Positions 13,646 through 21,737 of a stretch of DNA of 64,000 nt are shown here, piece after piece. This stretch comes from an uncultured Oscillospiraceae bacterium (GTDB lineage Bacteria > Bacillota > Clostridia > Oscillospirales > Ruminococcaceae), in contig UQGL01000003.1 of assembly GCA_900540595.1 (NCBI GenBank), forward strand, positions 1 through 64,000, in the 5' to 3' direction. The notes under the pieces were generated by a model, which searched no databases, was not told the DNA's origin, and was given only the letters and a program-made list of their open reading frames with translations. The position numbers were made by a program, and so were the translations under genes. Position 1 is the stretch's first letter. Every line of letters starts with the position of its first letter.

Positions 13646-13861
13646 TCATAACTCCACCCGGTGAATACCGGGTTGCTGTGGTGGCTCGCCGCCGTCCATC
13701 CAAGCCGCAAGGCTGGTAAGATTCACGAGCGTTTTGCGGCCACATTGGACACTGCGCACCTGCCCACTCTTGCAAAGTTGCCGCACACGGTAGACCGGAA
13801 CGCCGGATTCAGCGGCGGCCTGCGGGATGGTTGCCATCCGGGGAAAATCAAAATTCATCAT
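13646..13861 (-). CDS. excisionase-like helix-turn-helix protein
   Basis: 71 aa. After MMNFDFPRMATIPQAAAESG comes VPVYRVRQLCKSGQVRSVQC and GRKTLVNLTSLAAWMD, the MerR/Xis layout: 'IP.AA...GV....VR.L...G.....CG.K..VN...L..W'. Such proteins act as recombination directionality factors or anchor HTHs. The ATG at 13861 follows a GAGGCG; the longer frame adds four codons before it. As the second gene in the leftward operon facing the repressor, it takes the place of xis in PICIs. Confidence 0.7.
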   Translation of the reverse strand: MMNFDFPRMATIPQAAAESGVPVYRVRQLCKSGQVRSVQCGRKTLVNLTSLAAWMDGGEPPQQPGIHRVEL

Positions 13862-14024
13862 TGCTTTTCGCCTCACTTTCTGCTGCCCGTTCCTTCGCTA
13901 TGCGCTCGGCGCGGCGTTTCCAATACCGTGCATTGTACTCGCGGACTTTATCCGGGTGGGCTTTTTTCCACTCACGCAGATAAGTACGGCGGGCTTCTTC
14001 CGGTGTGATGCTAGTTGTAGCCAT
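13848..14024 (-). CDS. hypothetical 58-aa basic protein, first leftward early gene
   Basis: Starts MATTSITPEEARRTYLREWK and continues with a long charged helix (HPDKVREYNARYWKRRAERI). ATG at 14024 with AAGGAG 7 nt upstream; it overlaps the excisionase-like gene by 14 nt. Small proteins with 'PEEARR.YL.EW...HPDKVREYNARYW' are frequent in prophages, with no known role. It faces the repressor gene across a 140-bp control region. Confidence 0.7.
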   Translation of the reverse strand: MATTSITPEEARRTYLREWKKAHPDKVREYNARYWKRRAERIAKERAAESEAKSNDEF

Positions 14025-14060
14025 GTTCAATCTCCTTAAGCATTATTTGCTGACGTGCTA

Positions 14061-14089
14061 TTGCGCTGTCAGTAAATACATTGTATAAT
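14061..14089 (+). promoter_or_regulatory. Promoter of the repressor-integrase transcript
   Basis: TTGCGC (14061-14066), 17-nt spacer, TATAAT (14084-14089), 75 nt before the repressor start codon. It lies in the 140-bp gap between divergent genes, where the repressor is expected to bind. Confidence 0.6.
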
Positions 14090-14164
14090 AAGGGTATGGG
14101 AAAGTCAATATCATACTTACCCTCTTAGAAAATGTCAGTAATTACTATGTTTTAAGGAGAAAAT

Positions 14165-14893
14165 ATGAAAGATGTAAATAAATACGCAGAATTTGCGGAG
14201 CGTTTTCTTTCCGAGATGGGCAAGAAAGGATGCACCGCTACTGAAATTGCGTCCTTACTGGGAATCACAAAGCAATCTGTATCCAACTACACCAGTGGAA
14301 AATCAATTCCCCCCATTGATAAGCTCCATAAACTAGCAGATTATTTTGATGTCACATTAGACTGGCTTTTGTGCAGACCCGGTGCAAAACGTGCAGCTGA
14401 CACAGATGTTGCATATATTTGCCAATATACCGGATTGAGCGAAACTGCCGTCGCTAACATTCACAACAATCGAACCTCTCCAATTTCCAAGTACGCAACA
14501 AAATTTCTGGAATCTATTAGCTCAGTTATCGTGTTTACTGAGCTTGGCCTTGCAGAAAAATCTATTAATGCTGCTCTCAGTAGAGCCGAAGCAGGCGAAA
14601 CGAGCAACATCAAGCCGTTTACGCCAGAATTTTACACGGACACGGACGGCACAATAAAACTTATTGGTGTAAATGCGGTCACCCCTTCAGCGGGCTACAA
14701 TGAATATAAAATGTCATGCTACGAAGCACAAAAATATTTTAGTTCATTTGTTGATGGCCTTTTTCTAGACAAAGAGGAAAAATATCAAAAACTTTGTGGA
14801 AATCCATTATTAAGCACCATGAAAAGGGCATCCCTAGAATTTTATACAGAGGAGGACGAGAACGATGGCGAACATCACAAAGCGCAAAAATAA
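14165..14893 (+). CDS. CI/Cro-type repressor
   Basis: 242 aa. Residues ~15-70 are a lambda-repressor-type HTH (CTATEIASLLGITKQSVSNY then a TSGKSIPPIDKLHKLADYF helix). The C-terminal part has no RecA-dependent cleavage motif that I can see, so induction would be by another route, such as an anti-repressor, as in SaPI Stl. GGAG lies 4 nt before the ATG. Its 3' end overlaps the integrase start by 29 nt, so the two are expressed together. Divergent from the early operon, it is the obvious master regulator. Confidence 0.85.
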   Translation: MKDVNKYAEFAERFLSEMGKKGCTATEIASLLGITKQSVSNYTSGKSIPPIDKLHKLADYFDVTLDWLLCRPGAKRAADTDVAYICQYTGLSETAVANIHNNRTSPISKYATKFLESISSVIVFTELGLAEKSINAALSRAEAGETSNIKPFTPEFYTDTDGTIKLIGVNAVTPSAGYNEYKMSCYEAQKYFSSFVDGLFLDKEEKYQKLCGNPLLSTMKRASLEFYTEEDENDGEHHKAQK

Positions 14894-16292
14894 AGACGGC
14901 TCCGCATCCTACCGCGTCAAGGTATCGGCCGGGGTGGGCGCTGATGGGCGGTATATCTACCGCTCGGCTACATTCACACCGCCGCCAAAACTAAGTGCAC
15001 GGAAAGAAGCAAAAGCCGTACAGGAGTTTGCCGATGACTTTGAGCGGCGCGTTCAAGAGGGATTGTTTGTTGCCAATGATTTAACGGTTGACGGCCTTGC
15101 TGAACGCTGGATGAAAATTCACTGTGAAAAGCAGTTAAAGCCACACACTGTATCCGACTATCAAAAGATGCTGCCACGTGTCTCTGCTGCCATCGGGCAT
15201 ATTAAGTTGGCAAACCTTCGGCCCGGCCATATTCAGGAATTTTATAACCAGCTGGCGCAGCCCGGAATCCGTGAAGATGGAAAATATAAGGCACGGTCTG
15301 CATTTATTACGGCTTTCCCAAAAGGCACACGGCTGGCCCTGCTACAAGCCGCTAATGTATCACAGCGTACACTTACGGAAGCAATGTGCGGGCGTAACGT
15401 CTCTAAGCGTTCAGCCGAAAAGATAGCCGCTGCCGCCGGATGGGCTTTTACAAAGGCCTTTACCTGTACCAGCGCAGATACTTTGAGTGCCAGGAGCCAG
15501 CGGCATTACCACTTAATGCTGTCATCCATGTTCAGCACCGCCGTTCGTTGGCAGCTGATGGACAGCAACCCATGCGAACGCGTCACGCCGCCAAAGCTGG
15601 ACGAAACCGATGTTGAATTTTTGGATGAAGGTCAGATTGCCTCTTTGCTGGAAGCCTTACCAGACGCGCCAACGCAGCTTTCTGTGATCGTGCAGCTTGC
15701 TTTGTTCACAGGAGCCCGCAGGGGCGAAATCTGCGGCTTGCGTTGGGCAGACATCGACCTTGACGCGGGTGTCATTGCTATCAATCGAAATTTATCGTTC
15801 ATTGCGCATAAAGGCCCCGTGTTTGATTTGCCGAAAACAAAAAAAAGCCGCCGCTGCATAAAGCTAAGCGACGACTGTGTAGCGTTATTGAAAGATTATA
15901 AGCAATGGCAGATACGGGAGCGTCTGAAAGTCGGTACATACTGGTTGCGGGAAATCACCATAGAGGGCTGCAAGCGCGTCAAGAATGATTTGCTGTTTAC
16001 CAAACCCGACGGCAAGCCGTTTGACCCCAACAAGGTTTCTTCGTGGTTCCCGGTGTTTTTGCGGGAGCATGATCTGCCACCCTGCCGCTTCCATAGTCTG
16101 CGCCACTCCAATGCAGCGCTGTTGATTGCGGCCCATGTTCCTGCAACGACGGTTGCGGGCCGTCTGGGCCATGCACAGGTATCGACAACGGAAAACATTT
16201 ATGCAGCTATGATTCGTTCGTCTGATGCAGCGGCAGCGGATGCGCTGGGCAGTGTCTTTGAAAGAATCAAACAGCGTCAAGAAATCGGCTGA
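14865..16292 (+). CDS. tyrosine-family integrase with an embedded HTH insert
   Basis: 475 aa. An arm-binding-like N-terminus (1-65) is followed by the core-binding domain (70-245) and a catalytic domain with Arg285 (TGARRGE), Lys326, His410-x-x-Arg413 (HSLRH), His436 (GRLGH) and Tyr446 (ENIYA). Residues ~154-192, inside the core-binding domain, read like a complete lambda-type HTH (TRLALLQAANVSQRTLTEAM then CGRNVSKRSAEKIAAAAG). It lies between typical flanks (EFYNQL.. and ..LSARSQRHYHLMLSS), making the protein ~65 residues longer than usual. AGAGGAGG precedes the ATG. It is next to the intact tRNA-Thr, its attachment site. Confidence 0.93.
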   Translation: MANITKRKNKDGSASYRVKVSAGVGADGRYIYRSATFTPPPKLSARKEAKAVQEFADDFERRVQEGLFVANDLTVDGLAERWMKIHCEKQLKPHTVSDYQKMLPRVSAAIGHIKLANLRPGHIQEFYNQLAQPGIREDGKYKARSAFITAFPKGTRLALLQAANVSQRTLTEAMCGRNVSKRSAEKIAAAAGWAFTKAFTCTSADTLSARSQRHYHLMLSSMFSTAVRWQLMDSNPCERVTPPKLDETDVEFLDEGQIASLLEALPDAPTQLSVIVQLALFTGARRGEICGLRWADIDLDAGVIAINRNLSFIAHKGPVFDLPKTKKSRRCIKLSDDCVALLKDYKQWQIRERLKVGTYWLREITIEGCKRVKNDLLFTKPDGKPFDPNKVSSWFPVFLREHDLPPCRFHSLRHSNAALLIAAHVPATTVAGRLGHAQVSTTENIYAAMIRSSDAAAADALGSVFERIKQRQEIG

Positions 16293-16312
16293 AAACGCAG
16301 TTTCAAAAAGAT

Positions 16313-16334
16313 TTATGCCCAAATTATGACCATT
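16313..16334 (+). repeat. 22-bp terminal direct repeat, right copy
   Basis: Exact copy of 1974-1995 in the same orientation, 21 nt after the integrase stop. Candidate arm-type integrase site. Confidence 0.6.
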
Positions 16335-16367
16335 CGCGTCAAAACCAGCTTGAATATAGGCAAAAAG

Positions 16368-16410
16368 AAAGCCCCGACGCATCGTGTTTTCAACGATGTA
16401 TCGGGGCTTT
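16368..16410 (-). terminator. Terminator supplied by the element for tRNA-Thr
   Basis: Long stem (AAAGCCCCGA..CATCGT and complement) 6 nt beyond the tRNA CCA end, with a CTTTTT tract on the minus strand. It also could stop the integrase transcript. It replaces the terminator now stranded at 1791-1821. Confidence 0.75.
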
Positions 16411-16415
16411 TCACT

Positions 16416-16491
16416 TGGAGCTGGTGGCCGGACTTGAACCGGCGACCTGCTGATTACGAATCAGCTGCTCTACCAACTGAGCCACACCAGC
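16416..16491 (-). tRNA. tRNA-Thr(CGT)
   Basis: 76 nt including an encoded CCA. The acceptor stem GCTGGTG pairs with CACCAGC, the anticodon stem GCTGA/TCAGC holds loop TTCGTAA with anticodon CGT, and the T arm is GCCGGTTCAAGTCCGGC. Its 3' 46 bases are the element's attachment core, so the intact gene is a product of integration (attR). Confidence 0.95.
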
Positions 16492-16586
16492 ACGCAAGAC
16501 AACAATAATATTATACAGAATTTTCAAGATAAGTCAATACCCTGCTGCAAAAATTATTGCTGTCCTGCCCCCAAATATAAAAGTGC

Positions 16587-17978
16587 TTACTCGGCATCCT
16601 CGCAGAAGGCCTTGAAGGTCCGGTATGCCATGTAGACATCTGCCTTAGAGACGATCTCAAACGGGGAATGCATCGACAGGACCGGCACGCCGACATCAAT
16701 GGTGTCGATGTCCTGATTGGCAACATACTTGGCCACCGTGCCGCCGCCGCCCAGATCCAGCTTGCCCATCTCGCCAATCTGCCAGACAACACCGTTGTTG
16801 TCCATCAGGCGGGTCAGGTAGCTGACCAGCTCGGCAGAGGCATCACTGGTGCCGGACTTGCCGCGGGAGCCGGTGTACTTATAGATTGCCACGCCGCTGC
16901 CCGCGTAGGTGCCGTTGTCAGGCTCAAATGCATCGGCAAAGGTCGGATCATAGGCGGCCGTCACATCGGCGGACAGGCACTTGGCAGCCTTGCAGGCGGT
17001 GATGTAGTCCGCGCCCTGTGCAGCGCAGAGCTGCTGCAGGAAGTGGAAGGTGTACATGCTGTTCAGGCCGGTGACACCATCGGAGCCGGTCTCCTCCTTA
17101 TCGGTCAGGACGCAGACGGAGGTGTAGGCGGGGTTTTGGATGCCGATCTCAGCCATCAGGGCCGGGTAAGCATCCACACGGTCATCGTGGCCGTAGGCGC
17201 CGATCATGGCGCGGTCCAGACCGATGTCGCGGGCCTTGTAGGCGGGCACGATCTCGATCTCGGCGCGGGTGAAGTCCCGCTCGGTGATGCCGTAAGTCTC
17301 GTTGAGCATACCCAGCACATTCAGCTTAACGCGCTGCTCGGCGTCCTTGTCCTCGATCGGCAGGGACGCGATGATGACATTCAGATCCTCTGCGGCGATG
17401 CCCTCAGCCAGTGTCTTGGCATTCTGCTTAGCACCTAGATGCGGCAGCAGGTCGGAAATGCAGAAAACCGGATCCTCGTCCTTCTCACCGATGCAGACCT
17501 CCACGCGGGTGCCGTCGGCGCGGTAGATAACGCCGTGCAGGGCCAGCGGAATGGTAGGCCACTGGTACTTGCGCACACCGCCGTAATAGTGGGTGCGCAG
17601 GTAGCCGATGCCGGACTTTTCAAACACGGGCACGGGGCGCAGGTCCAGACGCGGGGAGTCAATGTGCGCAATGTTCAGATGGAAGCCCTGCTCCAGACTC
17701 TTGGTGCCGATGGTCGCAGCCAGCACGCACTTTTCACGGTTGATGGTGTAGACCTTGGTGCCGGGGGCATAGTTCGTGCCGGGCACAAATTTCTGGTAGC
17801 CGGCAGCCAGCAGCAGCTTTTCACTGTAAGCGGTGGCCTCGCGCTCGGTCTTGGCATTGTTCAGGAAGGTCTTGTATCCCTCGCAGAAGTCCTGCGCAGC
17901 GGCGATGGCATCGGGGGCGGCATCCGCTACGGTCTCGTTTTTATAGAGCAGTTTTTTGAGTTCCTCAGTGGTTTTCAT
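16587..17978 (-). CDS. M18 family aminopeptidase
   Basis: 463 aa, the normal length for M18 (aspartyl/aminopeptidase I-type) zinc enzymes. Metal-site motifs are visible: AHIDSPRLDLRP near residue 100, DKEETGSDG near 290 (catalytic Glu), and HSPFEIVSKAD near the end. It removes N-terminal residues from peptides in the cytoplasm as a large homo-oligomer. The ATG has an AAAGGAAA-type site. Single gene, between the tRNA and a MITE-like repeat. M18 enzymes of this subclass are common in Firmicutes. Confidence 0.95.
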   Translation of the reverse strand: MKTTEELKKLLYKNETVADAAPDAIAAAQDFCEGYKTFLNNAKTEREATAYSEKLLLAAGYQKFVPGTNYAPGTKVYTINREKCVLAATIGTKSLEQGFHLNIAHIDSPRLDLRPVPVFEKSGIGYLRTHYYGGVRKYQWPTIPLALHGVIYRADGTRVEVCIGEKDEDPVFCISDLLPHLGAKQNAKTLAEGIAAEDLNVIIASLPIEDKDAEQRVKLNVLGMLNETYGITERDFTRAEIEIVPAYKARDIGLDRAMIGAYGHDDRVDAYPALMAEIGIQNPAYTSVCVLTDKEETGSDGVTGLNSMYTFHFLQQLCAAQGADYITACKAAKCLSADVTAAYDPTFADAFEPDNGTYAGSGVAIYKYTGSRGKSGTSDASAELVSYLTRLMDNNGVVWQIGEMGKLDLGGGGTVAKYVANQDIDTIDVGVPVLSMHSPFEIVSKADVYMAYRTFKAFCEDAE

Positions 17979-18001
17979 CTTGAATTTCCTTTCTTACTTA
18001 T

Positions 18002-18173
18002 GGCAATACCGCATAATTCTAAGTGCCGATACGGCGAGCGAGGTGCGGCAGCTGCTAAGCCAAAAGCGCAGATAATACTTTGTGTATTATCGAGCATTTT
18101 GGCAACGCAGATGCCGTGCCGCAGCTGCCGGAGCGGTGCTTAAGCCGTCAGGCGGGAATTGTGCGGTGTTGCC
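18002..18173. repeat. 172-bp MITE-like element
   Basis: Terminal inverted repeats of 18 bp (GGCAATACCGCATAATTC at 18002-18019 and its near-complement at 18156-18173, two differences). The inside continues as a long imperfect palindrome around a TAATAC...GTATTA centre near 18080. No transposase. Its right end lies inside the coding region of the lytic transglycosylase gene. Confidence 0.75.
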
Positions 18174-18760
18174 TGATATATCTCCGAGTAGCGTTGATAG
18201 CTCTCGGTGATTTTCTTTACATATTGCCGCATCTGCGGGTATGGATACCGGTCCAGCGTGATGCCGTCTGACGAATACTGCGCCTCGGCCAGCAAGGTGT
18301 CCACAGCGCCCACACCGTTATGATAGGCTGCTGCCGCTGTAGCCAGATGATTGTCATACCGCTTCAGGCAATAGCTGACAAAATAAGTACCGAACCGGAT
18401 GTTCGTTTCCGGGTCGTAGAGGTCATCAAAGGTCAGGGCCTCTGTCGGGGCGATCTTGGTCTTGATCCAGTCAAAGGTAACCTCGGTGATCTGCATCAGC
18501 CCTCTGGCCCCGGCATCGGAATCGACCGCCGGGTCAAAGTTGCTCTCGGTGCGGATGAAGGCGTACAGGATCATCGGATCTATGCCGTATTTCCCGGCGT
18601 AATACTCAACATACGCCTCATAGCGCTGCGGGTATTCCCAGCGGTCTATCTTCTCCCGAAAGGCGGAAAACAGGACCGTACCCGCCAAGGCCAGCGCCAG
18701 CAGGACAGCCGTCACCGGCACCCATGCAGACCGTTTTTGTTTTTTGCTCTGTCTAGGCAT
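18140..18760 (-). CDS. lytic transglycosylase (SLT family), membrane-anchored
   Basis: 206 aa. A basic N-terminus and one membrane segment (VPVTAVLLALALAGTVLFSA, residues ~14-33) are followed by an SLT fold with the catalytic Glu in 'FIRTESNFDP' and the 'GARGLMQI' and 'AAAAYHNG' motifs. It cleaves peptidoglycan glycan strands outside the membrane. ATG at 18760 has GGAGG, and the gene overlaps coaE by 8 nt; the longer frame upstream is rejected. The last ten residues (ATPHNSRLTA) are encoded by the end of the MITE-like repeat, so the original C-terminus has been replaced. Confidence 0.9.
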   Translation of the reverse strand: MPRQSKKQKRSAWVPVTAVLLALALAGTVLFSAFREKIDRWEYPQRYEAYVEYYAGKYGIDPMILYAFIRTESNFDPAVDSDAGARGLMQITEVTFDWIKTKIAPTEALTFDDLYDPETNIRFGTYFVSYCLKRYDNHLATAAAAYHNGVGAVDTLLAEAQYSSDGITLDRYPYPQMRQYVKKITESYQRYSEIYQATPHNSRLTA

Positions 18761-19358
18761 GTTCCTCCTTCTCCAATCCATGCAAGATAGATTGCAGTTT
18801 CCGGCGCAGCTGCTCCGGTGTGCCGTCATTGACAAGCTCCGCTGTGGCTGCTGCGCGCAGCCGTTCGAGCGGCATCTGCGCATCCAGACGGCGCCGGGCC
18901 ATTTCCGGTGCGATGCCGTCCCGCGCGCAGATGCGCGCCACACTGGTGTCATAGGGTGCGGTGACGAGAATCAAAGCATCGCAGCGCTGTTCAAACGGCG
19001 TGCCGACAATGACTGCACCGTCCACAAAGGCAATCTTCGCCCCTGCCCGCTCGGCGTCCGCCAGCGCAGCATCAGTACGGCGCAGGATCTCCGGCTGGGT
19101 GATGGCAGTCAATGCGGCCGTCCCCTCCGGCGTGGCAAACGCACGATCCGCCAGCAGGCGGCGGCGAACTTCGCCGTTTTCATCGGCTATATCCGTCCCG
19201 AACGCTACTTGCAGCTGCGGGATACAGGCCGAACCGGGCAGCAGCACCTCCCGCGCGACCAGATCTGCATCAATACAAGGATACCCCTGCTCCCGCAAGA
19301 AATTTGTCGCACTGGATTTGCCGCAGCCGGACCGCCCCGTGATGCCTACCACCCTCAT
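18753..19358 (-). CDS. coaE: dephospho-CoA kinase
   Basis: 201 aa. P-loop GRSGCGKSS at residues 8-16, then the 'CIDADLVAREVL' segment typical of CoaE, and a lid with R-rich helices (EMARRRLDAQM). It makes the last step of coenzyme A synthesis, phosphorylating the ribose 3'-OH of dephospho-CoA. Overlaps the Sua5 gene by 4 nt and the transglycosylase gene by 8 nt. Confidence 0.93.
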   Translation of the reverse strand: MRVVGITGRSGCGKSSATNFLREQGYPCIDADLVAREVLLPGSACIPQLQVAFGTDIADENGEVRRRLLADRAFATPEGTAALTAITQPEILRRTDAALADAERAGAKIAFVDGAVIVGTPFEQRCDALILVTAPYDTSVARICARDGIAPEMARRRLDAQMPLERLRAAATAELVNDGTPEQLRRKLQSILHGLEKEEHA

Positions 19359-20374
19359 AGCGTGACCACCCGGAAAGCCGCCGCGCGGATCAGGCGGTTG
19401 TAGACGGCCATCGAAACGCCGTCCTGCTCGGGGCAGCGGGCGTAGACGACCTGTGCGCCGTGTTTATCCAAATCGCGCAGCGCCGTGAACAGGTGGTGTG
19501 CCTGCGTCACACCGTCATGGTTCTTCCCGTACTCGATGAACGGCACCGGCAGCTGTGCGCCCTCCCCGTCAAAGCAGAGTGCCCATACGCCGGGGGCAGC
19601 GTGCTGCTCCACATAGACTCTGTAGCGTGCGAAGTCACCGCGCAGGATCGTCACCTGCGCCTTGGGGGCATAGTGCTTGTACTTCATGCCCGGAGAGCGC
19701 GCGACCTCGCCCTCCTTGAGCTTTTCAAGGATGGCCGGGCTGACGAGGACTTCCTCGCCGAGGACGGCCTCCATCTGCTCCTTGGTGACATAGCCGGGGC
19801 GCAGCAGCATCGGATGCTCCCCTGTCACGGCCACAACGGTGGACTCCACGCCGACAGTGCATTCGCCGCCGTCCAGTATCAGCGGCAGGCGGCCGTCCAT
19901 ATCGGCCAGCGTGTCGGGGGCGTTCGTGGGGCTGGGCTTGCCGGAAAGGTTGGCCGACGGGGCTGCAAAGGCCACGCCGCTCTCCCGTATGACCTGCTGC
20001 ACGACCGGGTGGGACGGCATACGCACGCCCACGGTGTCCAGCCCTGCGCAGGTAACTGCACTGACCTCCTCACCGCGGGGCATGACCATCGTCAGCGGGC
20101 CGGGCCAGAACGCCGCCGCCAGCTTTTTGGCGCGCTCCGGCACCTCGGACACGATGCCTTGCAGCATCTCCATGCCGCAGATATGCACGATCAGGGGGTT
20201 ATCCTGCGGGCGGCCCTTTGCTTCAAATATTTTTTTCACCGCTGCGCCGTTGCGGGCATCGGCGGCAATGCCGTAGACTGTCTCGGTGGGCAGCGCCACC
20301 AGCTCGCCCTGCTGCAGGAGCTTGGCGGCCAGTGCCACGCTTTCCGGCGTGATGGGAAAAACCTGTGTTTTCAT
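19355..20374 (-). CDS. ywlC: L-threonylcarbamoyladenylate synthase
   Basis: 339 aa: an N-terminal YrdC/Sua5 domain (LPTETVYGIAADARN; KGRPQDNPLIVHI; SANLSGKPSPT) and the C-terminal Sua5 domain of the long form (SPGMKYKHYAPKAQV...). It makes threonylcarbamoyl-AMP for the t6A37 modification of tRNAs that read ANN codons. It begins 1 nt after prfA stops, so both are in one operon, as in Bacillus. Confidence 0.94.
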   Translation of the reverse strand: MKTQVFPITPESVALAAKLLQQGELVALPTETVYGIAADARNGAAVKKIFEAKGRPQDNPLIVHICGMEMLQGIVSEVPERAKKLAAAFWPGPLTMVMPRGEEVSAVTCAGLDTVGVRMPSHPVVQQVIRESGVAFAAPSANLSGKPSPTNAPDTLADMDGRLPLILDGGECTVGVESTVVAVTGEHPMLLRPGYVTKEQMEAVLGEEVLVSPAILEKLKEGEVARSPGMKYKHYAPKAQVTILRGDFARYRVYVEQHAAPGVWALCFDGEGAQLPVPFIEYGKNHDGVTQAHHLFTALRDLDKHGAQVVYARCPEQDGVSMAVYNRLIRAAAFRVVTL

Positions 20375-20375
20375 A

Positions 20376-21464
20376 TTACTTTCCTTCTTCTGTGCTGCTC
20401 TGTTTCAGCTTTTCTTCCCGGTCGGCCAGAATCAGCGGCTCGACCACGCGGTCCAGATCGCCGTCCAGCACGCCCTGCAGGTTGCGCAGCGTCAAGCCGA
20501 TGCGGTGGTCAGTCACCCGGTCCTGTGGGAAGTTGTAGGTGCGGATCTTTTCACTGCGGTCACCGCTGCCCACCTGACTTTGGCGCTGGGCGTTGTAGGC
20601 CTCATCGTAGGCGTCCTGCTTTTGCTGCAGCAGACGGCTGCGCAGCACCTTGAGCGCCTGCTCCTTATTTTCCCGCTGGCTGCGCTGGTCCTGACATTCC
20701 ACGACCATACCGGTAGGCAGATGGGTCACCCGGATGGCGGATGAGGTCTTGTTGATGTGCTGTCCGCCCGCACCGGAGGAGCGGAAGGTGTCGATGCGCA
20801 GATCCTTCGGGTCAATTTCCAGCTCGACTTCTTCAGCCTCCGGCATGACAGCCACCGTCACGGTCGAGGTGTGGATACGCCCCTGCGTCTCGGTCTCCGG
20901 CACGCGCTGCACGCGGTGAACGCCGCTCTCAAATTTCAGGCGGCTGTATACGCCGGGGCCTTCCACTGAGAATACGATCTCCTTCACGCCGCCGAGCTCT
21001 GTCTCGTTGGCGCTGATAGTGCCACACTGCCAGCCGCGTCTGGCAGCGTACATCGTGTACATACGCCACAGGCTGTGGGCAAACAGGGCGGCCTCCTCGC
21101 CGCCTGCACCGGCACGGATCTCCAGAATAACGCTTTTTTCGTCATCTGCGTCCTTGGGGATCAGCAACAGGCGCAGATTCTCCTCGCTCTGCGCCAGATT
21201 CCGGCCAATTTCGCAGAGCTCCTGCTGTACCATAGCAGCAAACGCCGGGTCCGACTCCGCAGCAAGCATTTCCTTCGCGTCCTGCTCCTGCTGCTGCAGG
21301 TCGGTATAGCGGCGGTATTCTTCGATCAAGGGGGTAAGTTCTTTGTAGTCACGCATCATCTGCGCATACGCCTCGGCGTCGGCTGCCGCATCAGGCGTGG
21401 ACATCTTGTGGGCCAGCTCCTCATAGCGGCGCTCGACCTCGTAAAGCTCGGTAAAGTTCTGCAT
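20376..21464 (-). CDS. prfA: peptide chain release factor 1
   Basis: 362 aa. GGQ motif in SSGAGGQHINKTSSAIRVTH, preceded by the domain-3 block AGAGGEEAALFA. It reads UAA and UAG stops and hydrolyses peptidyl-tRNA. The ATG at 21464 follows AAAGGAG; an upstream frame of 26 codons reads through a dispersed palindromic repeat and is rejected. First gene of prfA-ywlC-coaE-transglycosylase. Confidence 0.95.
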   Translation of the reverse strand: MQNFTELYEVERRYEELAHKMSTPDAAADAEAYAQMMRDYKELTPLIEEYRRYTDLQQQEQDAKEMLAAESDPAFAAMVQQELCEIGRNLAQSEENLRLLLIPKDADDEKSVILEIRAGAGGEEAALFAHSLWRMYTMYAARRGWQCGTISANETELGGVKEIVFSVEGPGVYSRLKFESGVHRVQRVPETETQGRIHTSTVTVAVMPEAEEVELEIDPKDLRIDTFRSSGAGGQHINKTSSAIRVTHLPTGMVVECQDQRSQRENKEQALKVLRSRLLQQKQDAYDEAYNAQRQSQVGSGDRSEKIRTYNFPQDRVTDHRIGLTLRNLQGVLDGDLDRVVEPLILADREEKLKQSSTEEGK

Positions 21465-21491
21465 AGGTTCTCCTTTGCACAAGGTCATTTT

Positions 21492-21517
21492 GTAGGGGCG
21501 GATTCCATATCCGCCCG
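21492..21517. repeat. Dispersed 'gtaggggcg' palindrome, copy 1
   Basis: GTAGGGGCGGAT and its complement round a short centre. One of about a dozen such units in the chromosomal part of the window; none in the integrated element. Confidence 0.8.
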
Positions 21518-21548
21518 AAAAAGTCACCAATACATTGTGCAAAGCCCG

Positions 21549-21737
21549 CTACTGCTCCCCCGCGCGCAGAACTTTTTTGATGTTGCGCTCGATCTTGACA
21601 CGCGGCAGCATGATCTCATGCCCGCAGCCCTGACATTTGATTTTAAAATCCATGCCTACGCGCAGCACATCGAAACGGTTCGCACCGCAGGGGTGCGGCT
21701 TCTTGGTCTGGATCACATCCCCGACCTGTATGTCCAT
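21549..21737 (-). CDS. DUF951 family protein
   Basis: 62 aa with a zinc-ribbon look: HPCGANRFDVLRVGMDFKIK then CQGCGHEIMLPR. DUF951 proteins are small, conserved in Firmicutes and often placed near ychF or ribosomal genes; the function is unknown, nucleic-acid binding is likely. The ATG at 21737 fits the family start MDIQVGDVI; the longer frame is rejected. Lies upstream of prfA. Confidence 0.88.
   Translation of the reverse strand: MDIQVGDVIQTKKPHPCGANRFDVLRVGMDFKIKCQGCGHEIMLPRVKIERNIKKVLRAGEQ

Larger units (their letters stand above)
1823..16461. mobile_element. 14.6-kb PICI-like integrated element in tRNA-Thr
   Basis: The element is delimited by 46-bp direct repeats of the tRNA 3' half. 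Gene order matches phage-inducible chromosomal islands: integrase and repressor together, a divergent leftward set (small protein, excisionase-like HTH, two winged-helix replication-type proteins), an origin-like repeat region, accessory genes and a terminase-small-like gene. No capsid, portal, tail, large terminase or lysis gene is visible. Inside are also a sigma-like factor, a 1718-aa protein, a toxin-antitoxin cluster and a micro-gene operon. The 'gtaggggcg' palindromes scattered through the host chromosome are absent from it. It could instead be a decayed prophage, but the reading frames are intact and compact, and both ends are preserved. Confidence 0.75.

Noticed and set aside
18060..18100. 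Simple terminator downstream of the lytic transglycosylase gene
   Set aside because: The hairpin is the centre of the larger 172-bp inverted-repeat element and has no T run.
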